From Pseudomonadota bacterium (GTDB lineage: Bacteria > Pseudomonadota > Gammaproteobacteria > Pseudomonadales > Pseudohongiellaceae): a stretch of DNA of 64,000 bases. The stretch is from the NCBI GenBank assembly GCA_027592275.1, contig JAQCKF010000021.1:1-64000 (forward strand), read 5' to 3'. The notes under the pieces were generated by a model. The model had not been told where the DNA came from, made no database searches, and was given only the letters and a program-made list of their open reading frames with translations. This document shows, one piece after another, positions 16,810-25,970 of this stretch. How positions within the stretch are numbered: the stretch's first letter is position 1; each line of letters begins with the position of its first letter. A program made the position numbers and the translations under genes.

Positions 16810-17799
16810 TTACGCACAACGATAATATTTCTCAGACGATATATAATTCAGCAGAAGTTCCTCTATCGCCATCAAGTGCGTGTTTTCCTCCGTACTTTTT
16901 AAAGCAATCATTCCGTCTGTTGTCTGGGTGGGTCGCGCAAACAACTCTTCATCAGGGTAGAGCTTTACAATTCTCTTGTGGAAATCGACAGGCATTCGAA
17001 ACAAACCACTACTAACCGAATGCAGCCTATCTCCATCGAGCTTCGAAAATATTTGCGCAAAAAGGGCTTCATAGGGCGCCAACCCTTCAGCGCCAAGGAT
17101 GAGAGGCTCAAAACGGATAGCGACCTTCCAGCCTGCGAGTTGCAATTTGTGCAACGCCTCTAATCTCTTTCCTATTGAAGGCACTTTATGCTCCCACTGC
17201 ACTGCGGCCTCGCTAGTAGTGAAACTCATAGCGATTACACAGTTGGGAACAACCTCAGTGTCGAGCAGACACCGAACTTGTGTGCTTTTCGTTCTAATCT
17301 CTAGTTCCGCATTAGGATAACGTCTAAACACTGGCAAAAAATGACTACAGAAATTGCTGACTGGCTCTAGGGCCAAACTATCGCAATCGTAGCCGCTGTA
17401 GTACACGCCGCCGCCATTGTTTTCTTCTATTTTCTCTACGATCGCCTTTTCGAAGTCCTCGTAATTAATGAACAATACGTAGTTCGCCGAGCTATACATC
17501 CCCTGCAGAAAACAATAACGGCAATCGTAAACACAGTTCAGCATGTGCGAAAAATAATAACTCTTACTGTCGTTATAGCCATAGCCCGAGGGCGCAGCCA
17601 GAACTTTGTTCCCGTATTTTTTTGCGAGTATCAGTGCCGGCGCAATTTTCTGCAGACGAAAATTTTGCGATTTACGGTTAAAAACCTCACCATAGCGATC
17701 GCAAACAACTTGCGGGATTTGCGGAAATCTGTCGAGTAATTTTCTTACTCGTTCTGACTCTAGAACTTCTTCTTCGATGTAGATTGTCGAAAACATCAT
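16810..17799 (-). CDS. SPL-family radical SAM protein
   Basis: Protein of 329 residues related to spore photoproduct lyase, which repairs UV-induced spore photoproduct in DNA by a radical mechanism. The 4Fe-4S motif CxxxCxxC is C89, C93, C96 (CVYDCRYC), followed by the partial TIM barrel (VYYSGYDCDSLALEP, ELEIRTKS, VAIRFEPLILG). Non-spore-forming gammaproteobacteria carry such SPL-like proteins with no established substrate. It is the third gene of an operon with a nucleoside-phosphorylase-like protein just upstream (15-base gap) and an SDR downstream, so a role in a modified nucleoside or adenosyl product is possible. Family firm, function open. Confidence 0.85.
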   Translation of the reverse strand: MMFSTIYIEEEVLESERVRKLLDRFPQIPQVVCDRYGEVFNRKSQNFRLQKIAPALILAKKYGNKVLAAPSGYGYNDSKSYYFSHMLNCVYDCRYCFLQGMYSSANYVLFINYEDFEKAIVEKIEENNGGGVYYSGYDCDSLALEPVSNFCSHFLPVFRRYPNAELEIRTKSTQVRCLLDTEVVPNCVIAMSFTTSEAAVQWEHKVPSIGKRLEALHKLQLAGWKVAIRFEPLILGAEGLAPYEALFAQIFSKLDGDRLHSVSSGLFRMPVDFHKRIVKLYPDEELFARPTQTTDGMIALKSTEENTHLMAIEELLLNYISSEKYYRCA

Positions 17800-17814
17800 A
17801 TTCCAATCACGAGC

Positions 17815-18645
17815 TTAAGCTTCGCTTATCCTGTCAATGCGCTCTGTAAGCTGCTGTATCAGTTCTCTAGCATCGCTAGCTTTCCGGCCAGCAACTCTGC
17901 CCAGCTCTTTTTCCAAACCTAACGCCTTGTAACGCTGACAGAGTCGCCTCAATTGCAGTTTTTGATTTACAGTAAGATGAATCTGGGAACATATCTCGAA
18001 AAAGTAACCCGGCAGTCGCTGGTTAGAATTATACTCCCTAGCGATTGCACTCATTCTTTCGATCAATATCAGTAACTGGGGAGACTGAGCAGCGATCGAA
18101 CCCGGGACTCTGCGTATATCGATTTCACTAACTGGGTTTTCCAAATTATCCGAGATTACTTTGAAAACCTGCACCAGCTCCGCAGTTGAATATTTAGTCG
18201 CCTCAGCATAAAACGCGGAAGCCTCCATTTCATACGCTGCATTCAAAGGGTACGAATTTTCGGGTTCATCAACAGTGACAACGCTGCCAACTTCGACGCC
18301 TTCGATAAGCTGTGGCGGATACGCGCTAGTTCCTGAGCTGTGATCTGTTATTTTATTACCGAGCCAGGCACTTCCCAGAGAAGCATCACGGTGACCTGCT
18401 ATGCCAATATTCAACCATGCTCTTATCTCGCCGTTATCGGAGGCTTGCTGTTCACTGAGATAAGTTACTCCTGCGGCTATTGCCTCTTTGCCTATCCCAG
18501 ACACTAGCAGACGCAACTTATTTGAATTGCTGTACTCTACGAAATCGGTAGAAGCGTGATGGCGCTCTAACTCTAGCATCTTTACCAATGCCTTAGCTTC
18601 AAGAGCATGAGCCACAACTATATTCACTGGCATAGGATGTTTCAC
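17815..18645 (-). CDS. Nucleoside-phosphorylase-like protein with a C-terminal extension
   Basis: Residues 1-180 look like the PNP/MTA-nucleosidase fold: VNIVVAHALEAKALV at the start, LVSGIGKEAI, WLNIGIAGHRD and the nucleoside-binding YEMEASAFYAEA (the usual EME triad). Residues 185-276 are a helical, charged extension (RLCQRYKALGLEKELGRV) not typical of phosphorylases. The enzyme would cleave a nucleoside with phosphate or water. It lies 4 bases after the GT2 gene and 15 bases before the SPL-like radical SAM gene. Whether it is active on free nucleosides or on a product of its neighbour is unknown. Confidence 0.75.
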   Translation of the reverse strand: MKHPMPVNIVVAHALEAKALVKMLELERHHASTDFVEYSNSNKLRLLVSGIGKEAIAAGVTYLSEQQASDNGEIRAWLNIGIAGHRDASLGSAWLGNKITDHSSGTSAYPPQLIEGVEVGSVVTVDEPENSYPLNAAYEMEASAFYAEATKYSTAELVQVFKVISDNLENPVSEIDIRRVPGSIAAQSPQLLILIERMSAIAREYNSNQRLPGYFFEICSQIHLTVNQKLQLRRLCQRYKALGLEKELGRVAGRKASDARELIQQLTERIDRISEA

Positions 18646-18649
18646 ACCT

Positions 18650-19498
18650 TCAATCCTTCAACTCTGCGGCCACTTCGCTATATTTTATTAATAGCGCCTT
18701 ATAGTATTCAGCGCTCTCAGCCTTCCCTCTCTTCACGGCGCCGTTTCTAAGAATCTCCGCCTTCTCTAATAGGGTCAATCTGGCCAGCCGTTCTTGCTCA
18801 TCCGCTAATGCGCCACTGTTAAGTAGTTTAACAAGCGACTGCACACGAAACCTATCCATGCCCCAGTATTGCCTAGATAGTTGATCCTCGTGCCCTCCAT
18901 ATTTCCTAAGTAAAGGCCTGTCGATAAAGAGGACATATTCTTGGCTACACAGCCGCAACCATAGATCGTAATCTTCACAAGCTGGCAATGATTCATCGAA
19001 GCCACCTAAGTCTGCGTAGAGCGATCTTTCCATAAAGACGGATGAGGATGAAATCACACAGAGCGGCAGGCAACGGGCAAACAGCTCACCGCCTCTTTTC
19101 CTGTGCTTATCCATTTGGTTGACACGCTTTCCATTGCGAATCCAAATCTCATCGCTGTGCACCAACCTAAAATCTGGCTCTTCTTGGAGAGCACACAGCT
19201 GAGTCTCCAGCTTCTTCGGCAGCCACTCATCATCCGAATCCAAGAAAGATAGATACTTACTAGTCGTCGCGTCCACACCAGTATTTCTCGCCGAGCTAAC
19301 TCCACTGTTTTTTTGCTTGATGTAGATCGTGTCGGGATATTGCTGTTTCACGAGTTCTTCAGTGCCGTCAATTGAGCCGTCATCTACAACACAGACCTCA
19401 TCAGCGAGCTGCGATTGCGTATAGACAGATTCCAGCGCACGGCCCAGCGTAGCTGCCCTATTGTAGGTAGGAATTATAACTGCAACGGTGTTATTCAC
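18650..19498 (-). CDS. Family 2 glycosyltransferase
   Basis: GT-A fold transferase that uses a nucleotide sugar. Seen: VAVIIPTYNRAATLGRALESV, VVDDGSIDGTEE, GVSSARNTGV, the metal-binding FLDSDDEW, and an acceptor/base segment ESLPACEDYDLWLRL. About 282 residues, no transmembrane helix. The open frame begins at a TTG at 19546, but the GTG at 19498 gives the usual GT2 N-terminus (M-NNTVAVIIPTYN), so I place the start there with modest certainty; no clear ribosome site marks either. First gene of the four-gene operon and 4 bases from the next gene. A terminator lies just upstream. Confidence 0.8.
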   Translation of the reverse strand: MNNTVAVIIPTYNRAATLGRALESVYTQSQLADEVCVVDDGSIDGTEELVKQQYPDTIYIKQKNSGVSSARNTGVDATTSKYLSFLDSDDEWLPKKLETQLCALQEEPDFRLVHSDEIWIRNGKRVNQMDKHRKRGGELFARCLPLCVISSSSVFMERSLYADLGGFDESLPACEDYDLWLRLCSQEYVLFIDRPLLRKYGGHEDQLSRQYWGMDRFRVQSLVKLLNSGALADEQERLARLTLLEKAEILRNGAVKRGKAESAEYYKALLIKYSEVAAELKD

Positions 19499-19570
19499 GG
19501 CATTCAAATTAGTTAAGCTCGGGACAATGACGTCAATTGACAACAATTCAATGGGTTTAACTTTACTTAC

Positions 19571-19600
19571 AAAAAAGGGAACCGAGGTTCCCTTTTTTTA
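19571..19600. terminator. Bidirectional terminator after the acyl-CoA dehydrogenase operon
   Basis: AAAAAAGGGAACC and GGTTCCCTTTTTT form a 13-bp stem with a 2-base spacer, with T-runs readable on both strands. It lies 47 bases past the end of the acyl-CoA dehydrogenase gene and before the GT2 operon, so it marks the boundary between the two minus-strand operons. Confidence 0.85.
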
Positions 19601-19646
19601 CTACTTTACTCAGGCCAGATATTTAGGCCCGTTCAGAACCAACCCT

Positions 19647-20864
19647 CTAACTGTATTTCGCTAATTCCTTTCTTGCGATCACACGGCGGTGAACTTCATC
19701 AGGTCCGTCAGCAAGACGCAATGTGCGCTGACCTGTCCACAATGCAGCGAGTGGAAAGTCTTGTGAAACGCCTGCCGCTCCGTGCATCTGGATCGCGCGA
19801 TCGATAACTCGCAAAGCCATGTTTGGCACAGCAACTTTGATCTGAGAGATCGCGTCGCGTGCAGCTTTATTACCAATAGTATCCATCAACCACGCTGCCT
19901 TATAGGTAAGTAGTCGGCACATTTCTATTTCGATTCTGCTATCGGCAATAATATCGTAGTTTCCACCCAATTCAGCGAGCGGCTTTCCAAAGGCATCTCT
20001 GCTCACTGAACGCTTACACATTAAGTCCAATGCTTTCTCTGCCGCTCCGATTGAACGCATACAGTGATGGATTCGGCCTGGGCCTAGGCGCCCTTGCGCA
20101 ATCTCAAACCCGCGACCACGACCGAGGATAATATTGCTCTGAGGTACGCGGACATTGTGGAATTTGATATGCATATGCCCGTGAGGCGCGTCATCTCGTC
20201 CGAATACATGCATTGGGCGAACGACTTCAACACCCTCAGCATCCATAGGCACAAGGATTTGTGACTGGCGAGTATGTTTAGGCGCATCTGGATCCGTGAC
20301 CACCATAACAATCATAATCTTACAACGCGTATCACCGGCACCCGAAATGTAGAACTTTTCGCCGCTAATCACCCATTCATCACCATCTAACACGGCGCTA
20401 GTTGCAATATTTGTTGCATCCGAAGACGCGACTCCCGGCTCAGTCATAGCGAATGCAGAGCGAATTTCGCCTGCCAAGAGAGGTACCAACCATTCTTTCT
20501 TCTGTTCTTCGGAACCGTAGCGTTCCAACACTTCCATGTTTCCAGTATCAGGCGCACTGCAGTTGAAGGCTTCCGAGGCGAGCCTGCTTCTACCCATGAT
20601 CTCGGCTAGATGAGCGTAGTCCAGATTAGATATTCCTGCGCCGCCTTGGCTTTTCGGTAGGAAGAAGTTCCACAGACCAAGCCTACGTGCTTCCGCCTTT
20701 AAACTCTCCATAATCTCGTTCTGACGCGGAGTATGTGACCAGCGGTCACCAACACTCACTTCATCGTGATACTCGACCTCTACAGGCGCTACCTTCTCTT
20801 CAACAAAAGTACGAATCTTTTCACGTACTTCGACCAGTTCTTCCGATAATCCTAAGTCCATCAT
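19647..20864 (-). CDS. Acyl-CoA dehydrogenase family protein
   Basis: FAD enzyme of 405 residues that makes the alpha-beta double bond in acyl-CoA. All three parts are present: N-terminal helical domain, middle beta domain with the FAD strand [15 protein letters not shown] and [13 protein letters not shown], and C-terminal helical domain with [31 protein letters not shown] and [15 protein letters not shown]. The subtype with [13 protein letters not shown] resembles ACAD10/11-like and long-chain or branched acyl dehydrogenases. Last gene of a minus-strand operon with two SDRs, an MDR reductase and an aminotransferase. Two ATG codons in a row begin the gene. Confidence 0.9.
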   Translation of the reverse strand: MMDLGLSEELVEVREKIRTFVEEKVAPVEVEYHDEVSVGDRWSHTPRQNEIMESLKAEARRLGLWNFFLPKSQGGAGISNLDYAHLAEIMGRSRLASEAFNCSAPDTGNMEVLERYGSEEQKKEWLVPLLAGEIRSAFAMTEPGVASSDATNIATSAVLDGDEWVISGEKFYISGAGDTRCKIMIVMVVTDPDAPKHTRQSQILVPMDAEGVEVVRPMHVFGRDDAPHGHMHIKFHNVRVPQSNIILGRGRGFEIAQGRLGPGRIHHCMRSIGAAEKALDLMCKRSVSRDAFGKPLAELGGNYDIIADSRIEIEMCRLLTYKAAWLMDTIGNKAARDAISQIKVAVPNMALRVIDRAIQMHGAAGVSQDFPLAALWTGQRTLRLADGPDEVHRRVIARKELAKYS

Positions 20865-20927
20865 TTACTCTTCCCCTAATCCCAATTAAAACTGACTATA
20901 TTTTATTACCTTACCATCAACTAATGG

Positions 20928-21692
20928 TCAGCTAGCAATAGTGCCACCACCGTCGATCACGATTGTTTGTCCTGTAGTAAAGCTGCCTGCATCCGAGGCG
21001 AGAAAAACCGCCGCACCTGCAATCTCATCAGGCTCGCCGATTCTACGCAGTGGGTACTTGGATACTGTCGCCTCATATATTTCTGGATTTTCCCAGAGCG
21101 CCTTCGCAAAGTCTGTCCTAATAAGCCCCGGCGCGATGCAATTAACCCGAATATTCTTCGGCCCCCACTCAACCGCCAAGTTGCGGGCGATCTGCATATC
21201 TGCAGCCTTCGATATTGCGTAGGCACCAAGCGCATCAGTACCCTTGAGTCCACCGATTGAAGACACGATGATCACCGCACCACCACCAGTTTCAGCCATA
21301 CCTGGAAGTACCCGCTGACAAAGCCTATGCACGCTACCTATATTAGCATGCATTACCTTGTCGAAGGCCGCGTCTGGAATATCCTGAGATGGACCAAAAT
21401 AAGGATTCAGGGCAGCGTTGCAGACTAGCACATTGACCTTGCCCAGTTGTTCCTCAGTCTTAGTAACCAGCTCCTGCAGTTGTTCCGTATAATTGATATT
21501 GCAGGCGATGGCGATGGCCTCAAAGCCTTTCTCTCGAATAGCTGCCGCGACCTCATCGCAGGCATCTTGATTGCGGCTAGATATAACAACCCTCGCGCCT
21601 TGTTCGGCCATACGGTTTGCGATTGCCAAACCAATGCCCTTGGTCGAGCCCGTTATAATTACCACTTTGCCTTTTAGGCTAAATAAACTCAT
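20928..21692 (-). CDS. Short-chain dehydrogenase/reductase
   Basis: Classical SDR of 254 residues: GSTKGIG cofactor motif, NAAL in place of NNAG (VLVCNAALNPYFG), catalytic S...YAISK, and a C-terminal TGQTIVIDGGGTIAS typical of FabG/DHRS4-like enzymes. DHRS4-like relatives reduce carbonyls or oxidise secondary alcohols with NADP(H). Sits between another SDR and the acyl-CoA dehydrogenase gene in the same operon (gaps of about 65-70 bases), which fits a beta-oxidation-like sequence of dehydrogenation and oxidation. Confidence 0.88.
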   Translation of the reverse strand: MSLFSLKGKVVIITGSTKGIGLAIANRMAEQGARVVISSRNQDACDEVAAAIREKGFEAIAIACNINYTEQLQELVTKTEEQLGKVNVLVCNAALNPYFGPSQDIPDAAFDKVMHANIGSVHRLCQRVLPGMAETGGGAVIIVSSIGGLKGTDALGAYAISKAADMQIARNLAVEWGPKNIRVNCIAPGLIRTDFAKALWENPEIYEATVSKYPLRRIGEPDEIAGAAVFLASDAGSFTTGQTIVIDGGGTIAS

Positions 21693-21762
21693 GTTCTCTC
21701 CACTGATTCAAAAACTAATTCTTTTTCTAAACCACTTAGCCCAATCGAAATAATTCCAATTG

Positions 21763-22593
21763 TCATTCGGTCCAGGGTCGTTTTCCTTTTGAAATACTAG
21801 TACCACCATCCACCGGTATCACCGTCCCATTGGTATAGGCGCCAGCACGGGAAGCAAGATAGGTCACTATCCCTACAATTTCCTCCGGCTTGCCCACGCG
21901 ATGCAAAGGACAGTCATCTTCAATATCTTGTTTATAGTGTTCGAACACGTAGTCGGTCATCTTGGATTCGAAAAAGCCAGGTGCTATCGCGTTGACTGTG
22001 ATATGACGCGGGGCCAAGTCCACTGCGAAACTGCGCGTAAGATGATGCAGTGCCGCTTTACTTGCAGAATAGGCGAACGTGGGTATTCGCTGAACAATCG
22101 GCACGTGTATGCCATCCATCGAACCGATATTGATTATACGAGAAGGGTCATCTTTGAGCGCAGATTTAGCTAACAGAGGGACAGCATCCCGGGTCAGAGA
22201 GAATACTGCCGAAAGATTTGTATTGATAACTTTCTCGAAACCCTCATCTGGATAGTCTTCGAGCTTCGCGCCCCAGTTCGCACCGGCATTATTGATGAGG
22301 ATCGAGAGACCACCCAATTTCGATTCAACGAACTGCAAGAGCCGTTTGCGATCCTGACTCACAGTAACATCTGTTGCCAGGGACCAGCATTCTCCGAATT
22401 CAGATAACTCAGCAAGCGCCATGTCACATTTTTCCTGACTGCGCGAGGCTATAACTACCCGAGCCCCGTTACACAGGAGGCCCTTTGCCATTATGAGTCC
22501 TAGGCCGGAACTGCCACCCGTAACTAGGGCCGTCTTCCCCTTTAGAGAAAAAAGCGAGGCCGTTGCATAATTTTCTGCGTCTTGCTTTGACAC
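21763..22593 (-). CDS. Short-chain dehydrogenase/reductase
   Basis: 276-residue SDR with GGSSGLG cofactor site, NNAG (LINNAGANWG), YSASK catalytic pair and a C-terminal TNGTVIPVDGGTSI. Relatives are often annotated as gluconate- or 3-oxoacyl-type reductases; the substrate is not deducible. The start is GTG and overlaps the stop of the upstream MDR gene by one base (TAGTG), with GAGGA just before it, so the two are translationally coupled. Confidence 0.88.
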   Translation of the reverse strand: MSKQDAENYATASLFSLKGKTALVTGGSSGLGLIMAKGLLCNGARVVIASRSQEKCDMALAELSEFGECWSLATDVTVSQDRKRLLQFVESKLGGLSILINNAGANWGAKLEDYPDEGFEKVINTNLSAVFSLTRDAVPLLAKSALKDDPSRIINIGSMDGIHVPIVQRIPTFAYSASKAALHHLTRSFAVDLAPRHITVNAIAPGFFESKMTDYVFEHYKQDIEDDCPLHRVGKPEEIVGIVTYLASRAGAYTNGTVIPVDGGTSISKGKRPWTE

Positions 22594-23615
22594 TAGTCCT
22601 CGTCCGCCACTTTAATCAATTGCTTGCCGAAGTTTTTACCCTTCAACATTCCGCGAAAATACTCGGGTGCGTTCTCTAGGCCGACACCGACACTCTCTCT
22701 ATAATTCAGCTTTCCGTCGGAAATCCAACTTCCGAGTTGCCGGGCTGCTTCCACCCAGCGATCGCGCCATTCGGTCACGACAAAAAATCGGTTCTCTGGC
22801 ACCGGATCCAAGCCTTTGAGTATGCGCATAGGCGTCTCTGAATTCGCTATATCCTCATCATTGTAATTTGAAATATAACCGCAGATTGGCACTCGCGCTC
22901 CAGAGTTTAATAGTGGGGCAACGGCCTTAGTTACATCGCCGCCAACATTCTCAAAATAGATATCCACACCATCTGGACAAGCCGCGGCCAACTCTGTAGC
23001 GAAATTATCCGCTTTGTAATCGATACATGCATCGAACTTCAGCTCTTCTTTCACATAACGGCATTTCTCTGGTCCGCCAGCAATACCTACAGCACGTAAA
23101 CCCTTGATCTTAGCTATCTGTCCCACAGCAGAGCCCACGGCTCCAGATGCAGCAGCCACCACCAGCGTTTCACCGGGCTGCGGCTTGCCTACTTCTGTGA
23201 GACCAAAATATGCAGTCCTGCCTGGCATACCAACAACACCTAGATGTGCAGATAGACTGCCGTTATTCAAATCAATCTTCATTAAACGCGGATCATCGGC
23301 ATTCACAACTAGATGCGATTGCCAGCCCATATGAGCGGCGACAGTATCTCCAACTACGAAGTCCGCAGAAGTAGACTTAATCACCACTCCGCTTGATTCG
23401 CCAGTTATTACATCACCAATCTGCAGAGGGTCGGTATAGGATTTAACATCATTCATGCGGCCGCGCATATAGGGGTCGAGTGAAAGCCAGCAAACCCGAA
23501 TCAAAATTTGATTCTCTGCCAATTCAGGAATATCGACCTCGCGAAAACCGAAGCTCTCATCACTCGGCTCACCGACTGGCCGCTGCGCCAGAAATACTTG
23601 AGTATTTTTTGTCAT
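22593..23615 (-). CDS. MDR-superfamily NADP-dependent oxidoreductase
   Basis: 340-residue zinc-free medium-chain reductase of the leukotriene B4 dehydrogenase/CurA group, which reduces the double bond of alpha-beta-unsaturated ketones with NADPH. Seen: N-terminal LSLDPYMRGRM, GMPGRTAYFGLTEVGKPQPGETLVV, the AAASGAVGSAVGQIAKIKG cofactor loop, DIYFENVGG and the closing NFGKQLIKV. Full length. Overlaps the following SDR gene by one base; 51 bases after the aminotransferase gene. Confidence 0.9.
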   Translation of the reverse strand: MTKNTQVFLAQRPVGEPSDESFGFREVDIPELAENQILIRVCWLSLDPYMRGRMNDVKSYTDPLQIGDVITGESSGVVIKSTSADFVVGDTVAAHMGWQSHLVVNADDPRLMKIDLNNGSLSAHLGVVGMPGRTAYFGLTEVGKPQPGETLVVAAASGAVGSAVGQIAKIKGLRAVGIAGGPEKCRYVKEELKFDACIDYKADNFATELAAACPDGVDIYFENVGGDVTKAVAPLLNSGARVPICGYISNYNDEDIANSETPMRILKGLDPVPENRFFVVTEWRDRWVEAARQLGSWISDGKLNYRESVGVGLENAPEYFRGMLKGKNFGKQLIKVADED

Positions 23616-23666
23616 TATCTATCCAGTTCAATTTGTTTTTTGCTCGAGCAAAGCAGTCTACTTTAC

Positions 23667-24869
23667 TCAATGCCTCGTAACAACTGACGCCAGCGCGGAA
23701 TCTAGTAATTCCAGCCCTCTCGCTATCTCGGACTGGGTCACGATCAGCGCGGGAATCAATCGGATAGTCCGATTCCGGGTTGGAGTGACCAATAGCCCTC
23801 TGCCTAGTGCGGCTTCTGTCACTTTAGTCACCAAATAGTCTGAGCCTAGCTCGAAGGCACAGAGAAGACCTCTCCCACGAATCGCCCCTATTAAACTCGG
23901 ATACTTATCCCTTAGCTTATGCAGCCCATCGATCATAAGTTCCCCAGATCTGGCGACCTTATCCGCCATGTTTTCAGCCCGCAGATGATCGACTACCGCG
24001 GCTGCTACAGCACAGGCAAGTGGATTACCACAAAACGTACCGCCGTGATCACCCTTGCTCAACTGTTTATCCACGCTCGCGGAAACAGCGAAGGCAGCAA
24101 AGGGAAACCCGCCAGCAATTCCTTTCCCCATGGTCATTATATCTGGAGCTATGCTCGTCTTACTGTGCTCAATAGCGAAGAACTTCCCAGTCCTACAGAA
24201 GCCAGTTTGAATCTCATCAATAATGAGTAGAACACCTCGCTCCTTGCGCAGAAGAGCTACAGAGGCGAAATACTCATCATCAGGTATCCGCACCCCTCCT
24301 TCACCCTGTATCGGTCCTAAGATAACCGCAGCAGTTTTGTCGTCTACAGCCACGTTGAGTGCGGAAAAATCCCCGAAGGGCAGAAAGCAATTACCCTCCA
24401 GAGCAGGCAAGAATTGTTCAGCATTGTCTCTCCCACCAGAAACAGAAAGAGTATTGAATGTTCGACCGTGAAATGATGCGAGAGTAGATACGATTCTCGA
24501 TTTGCCAGTGATTTTTCTCGCCAGTTTAATCGCTGCATCGTTAGCCTCGGCTCCGCTATTCGCGAAATAACTCTTCACAAGATTGTCCGGAAGTACCCCG
24601 CTAAGAGTCTCCAATAATTTCGCCCTTGAGGGCGAATACGTAAAGCCAGAATTCGGGTTCTGAATTATTTTCTGCGCCTGCCTGATGATCGCAGCCGTTA
24701 TCAGCGGATGTGAATGTCCCAAGCACGTAACCCCCCAGCCCGATGTAAAGTCCAGATACTCATTCCCGTCCTCATCCCAAACAACGCAACCCTCACCACG
24801 TTCTATCGCAATTGGCTGTCGATCGCAGAATGTAATACCAAGGCGGTCTTCTATTTCTATGCTACTCAT
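23667..24869 (-). CDS. Class III PLP-dependent aminotransferase (ArgD-like)
   Basis: 400 residues, fold type I aminotransferase of the acetylornithine/ornithine group. Seen: GWGVTCLGHSHP near the N-terminus, FANSGAEANDAAIKLAR (phosphate cup), SFHGRTFNTLS, LLIIDEIQTGFCRTG and the Schiff-base Lys in MTMGKGIAGGFP. It could be argD or a catabolic omega-aminotransferase; the setting among lipid or carboxylate catabolism genes and 3 bases after an acetyltransferase gene (now a pseudogene) favours a catabolic or detoxifying role, which is inference. Confidence 0.88.
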   Translation of the reverse strand: MSSIEIEDRLGITFCDRQPIAIERGEGCVVWDEDGNEYLDFTSGWGVTCLGHSHPLITAAIIRQAQKIIQNPNSGFTYSPSRAKLLETLSGVLPDNLVKSYFANSGAEANDAAIKLARKITGKSRIVSTLASFHGRTFNTLSVSGGRDNAEQFLPALEGNCFLPFGDFSALNVAVDDKTAAVILGPIQGEGGVRIPDDEYFASVALLRKERGVLLIIDEIQTGFCRTGKFFAIEHSKTSIAPDIMTMGKGIAGGFPFAAFAVSASVDKQLSKGDHGGTFCGNPLACAVAAAVVDHLRAENMADKVARSGELMIDGLHKLRDKYPSLIGAIRGRGLLCAFELGSDYLVTKVTEAALGRGLLVTPTRNRTIRLIPALIVTQSEIARGLELLDSALASVVTRH

Positions 24870-24872
24870 TTC

Positions 24873-25660
24873 CTAGTCTCCACTGCTGCTAGTCGTGTGT
24901 TCCCCGACTCGGTACCAATAGGTATACGATTTCTTAAAACCTAGTTTTTGGTTCAGATTAACTGCCGCTGTGTTTGCTTCTTCCACCTGTAGATACGCGA
25001 ATTTTGCACTCTGGACGCTACCCCAATACAGCAGAGAATTAACAATATCCAAGGCATGGCCCTTCTCCCTCTGTGCAATTGCTGTGGAGATACCAAACAG
25101 ACCCATTGCCTGATTCGCATACACTGCCATGCCGCTACTCATAGGAGCTCCATCAAGTCCTTGCTTGAGCAAGAACCGATGCGGCAAATCACTCTTCTCA
25201 AACAGGGTTTTGTGTACATCAATTTTTCCCATATCCCTATTCGTTAATGCATACCAAGCTTGCAACCACAATGCCGCATCAAGGTTTTCAACAGAGCCAT
25301 TCTCCGAGTTTGCTTTCGTTTCCACGGCGCCTGCAAGATCAAGCAACATAGCGAGACTCGGCGGCTGTTTCTCATATCCTCTGAGCTCTAGAGCTCTAGA
25401 GCGCTATAGATCTCGGCTATTGAATCGAGCGCGACCCCATCTGGTTTCACAAGCTTTACAATCGGTGCAGCGTCTCTCTCGGCGAAAAATTGCCCGGTCG
25501 CATCAATTAGTTACCCTATTTCAAACTCTGCGTGAGGATAGATACTCAAAGAGTTAGAGCGGCGATCTGTGCCACGGGAAAACCGCAGCACACCGAAAGA
25601 CAACTCTTGCTCCTCAAGGGCCGGTCAGGCATATCTCCCCGCAACTTCTATCTCCATCAC
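24873..25660 (-). pseudogene. GNAT N-acetyltransferase, inactivated by three lesions
   Basis: The 3' part (24873-25349, up to 158 codons) is a clear GNAT core: GLFGISTAIAQREKGHAL, then YLQVEEANTAAVNLNQKLGF. The rest of the protein can be followed upstream: a start at 25657 (or GTG 25660) after AAAGGAGAG gives MEIEVAGRYA, then TGA at 25627-25625 where a Trp codon would fit, PALEEQELSFGVLRFSRGTD, a TAA at 25513-25511, then LIDATGQFFAERDAAPIVKL up to YSALEL. There an 8-bp tandem duplication (AGCTCTAG twice, 25384-25399) shifts the frame; removing one copy restores LELRGYEKQPPSLAMLLDL. Two stops and one frameshift make a functional product unlikely. Intact length would be about 260 residues. Confidence 0.85.
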
Positions 25661-25710
25661 GCTCACTGCATCTCTCCTTTACTGCATAGCGCCATGTCAA
25701 AATAACGGCA

Positions 25711-25748
25711 AAAAAAAACCCCTAAGGCCGAAGGCGCTTAGGGGTTTT
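25711..25748. terminator. Rho-independent terminator after the 41-codon gene
   Basis: AACCCCTAAG and CTTAGGGGTT form a strong stem with an inner GCC-GAA-GGC; nine T follow on the minus strand and four T on the plus strand. It lies 17 bases after the stop of the small minus-strand gene and about 60 bases upstream of the acetyltransferase relic. Confidence 0.9.
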
Positions 25749-25765
25749 GATATCTTTCTAATTAA

Positions 25766-25891
25766 CTAGATAAAACCACGGCTCTCCGGCAAGGGTGCGA
25801 TTGTCGCGCGCACGGCGCGGCGAGCGGCGGCGTTCATCGCGGCTGCTGCTTGTCGTTGTGATACCTGCTGTGGATTCAATTTATACATCAT
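25766..25891 (-). CDS. Small Ala/Arg-rich protein, 41 residues
   Basis: A short open frame starting with two ATG codons and ending in TAG, product MMYKLNPQQVSQRQAAA then AMNAAARRAVRATIAPLP and a SRGFI end. It is followed 17 bases later by a strong terminator, as expected for a real expressed unit. The middle is GC-rich with a run of Ala and Arg codons, unlike neighbouring genes, and would form a basic amphipathic helix. No signal peptide or transmembrane segment. No clear ribosome site is seen before the first ATG. I do not recognise a family; the open frame with terminator is the main support. Confidence 0.5.
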   Translation of the reverse strand: MMYKLNPQQVSQRQAAAAMNAAARRAVRATIAPLPESRGFI

Positions 25892-25970
25892 CTAAACTAC
25901 TGTTTTGGCCTGTTTCGAGGGGTGGAACTTTAGTAGATTGAAATTAGGCTGTCAATAGAGCGCTATTACT

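Noticed and set aside
25129..25557. Plus-strand open frame of 142 codons
   Set aside because: It is antisense to the acetyltransferase pseudogene and shows no domain.
25690..25760. tRNA or other RNA gene at the strong hairpin
   Set aside because: The structure is a simple stem with T-runs, fully explained as a terminator.
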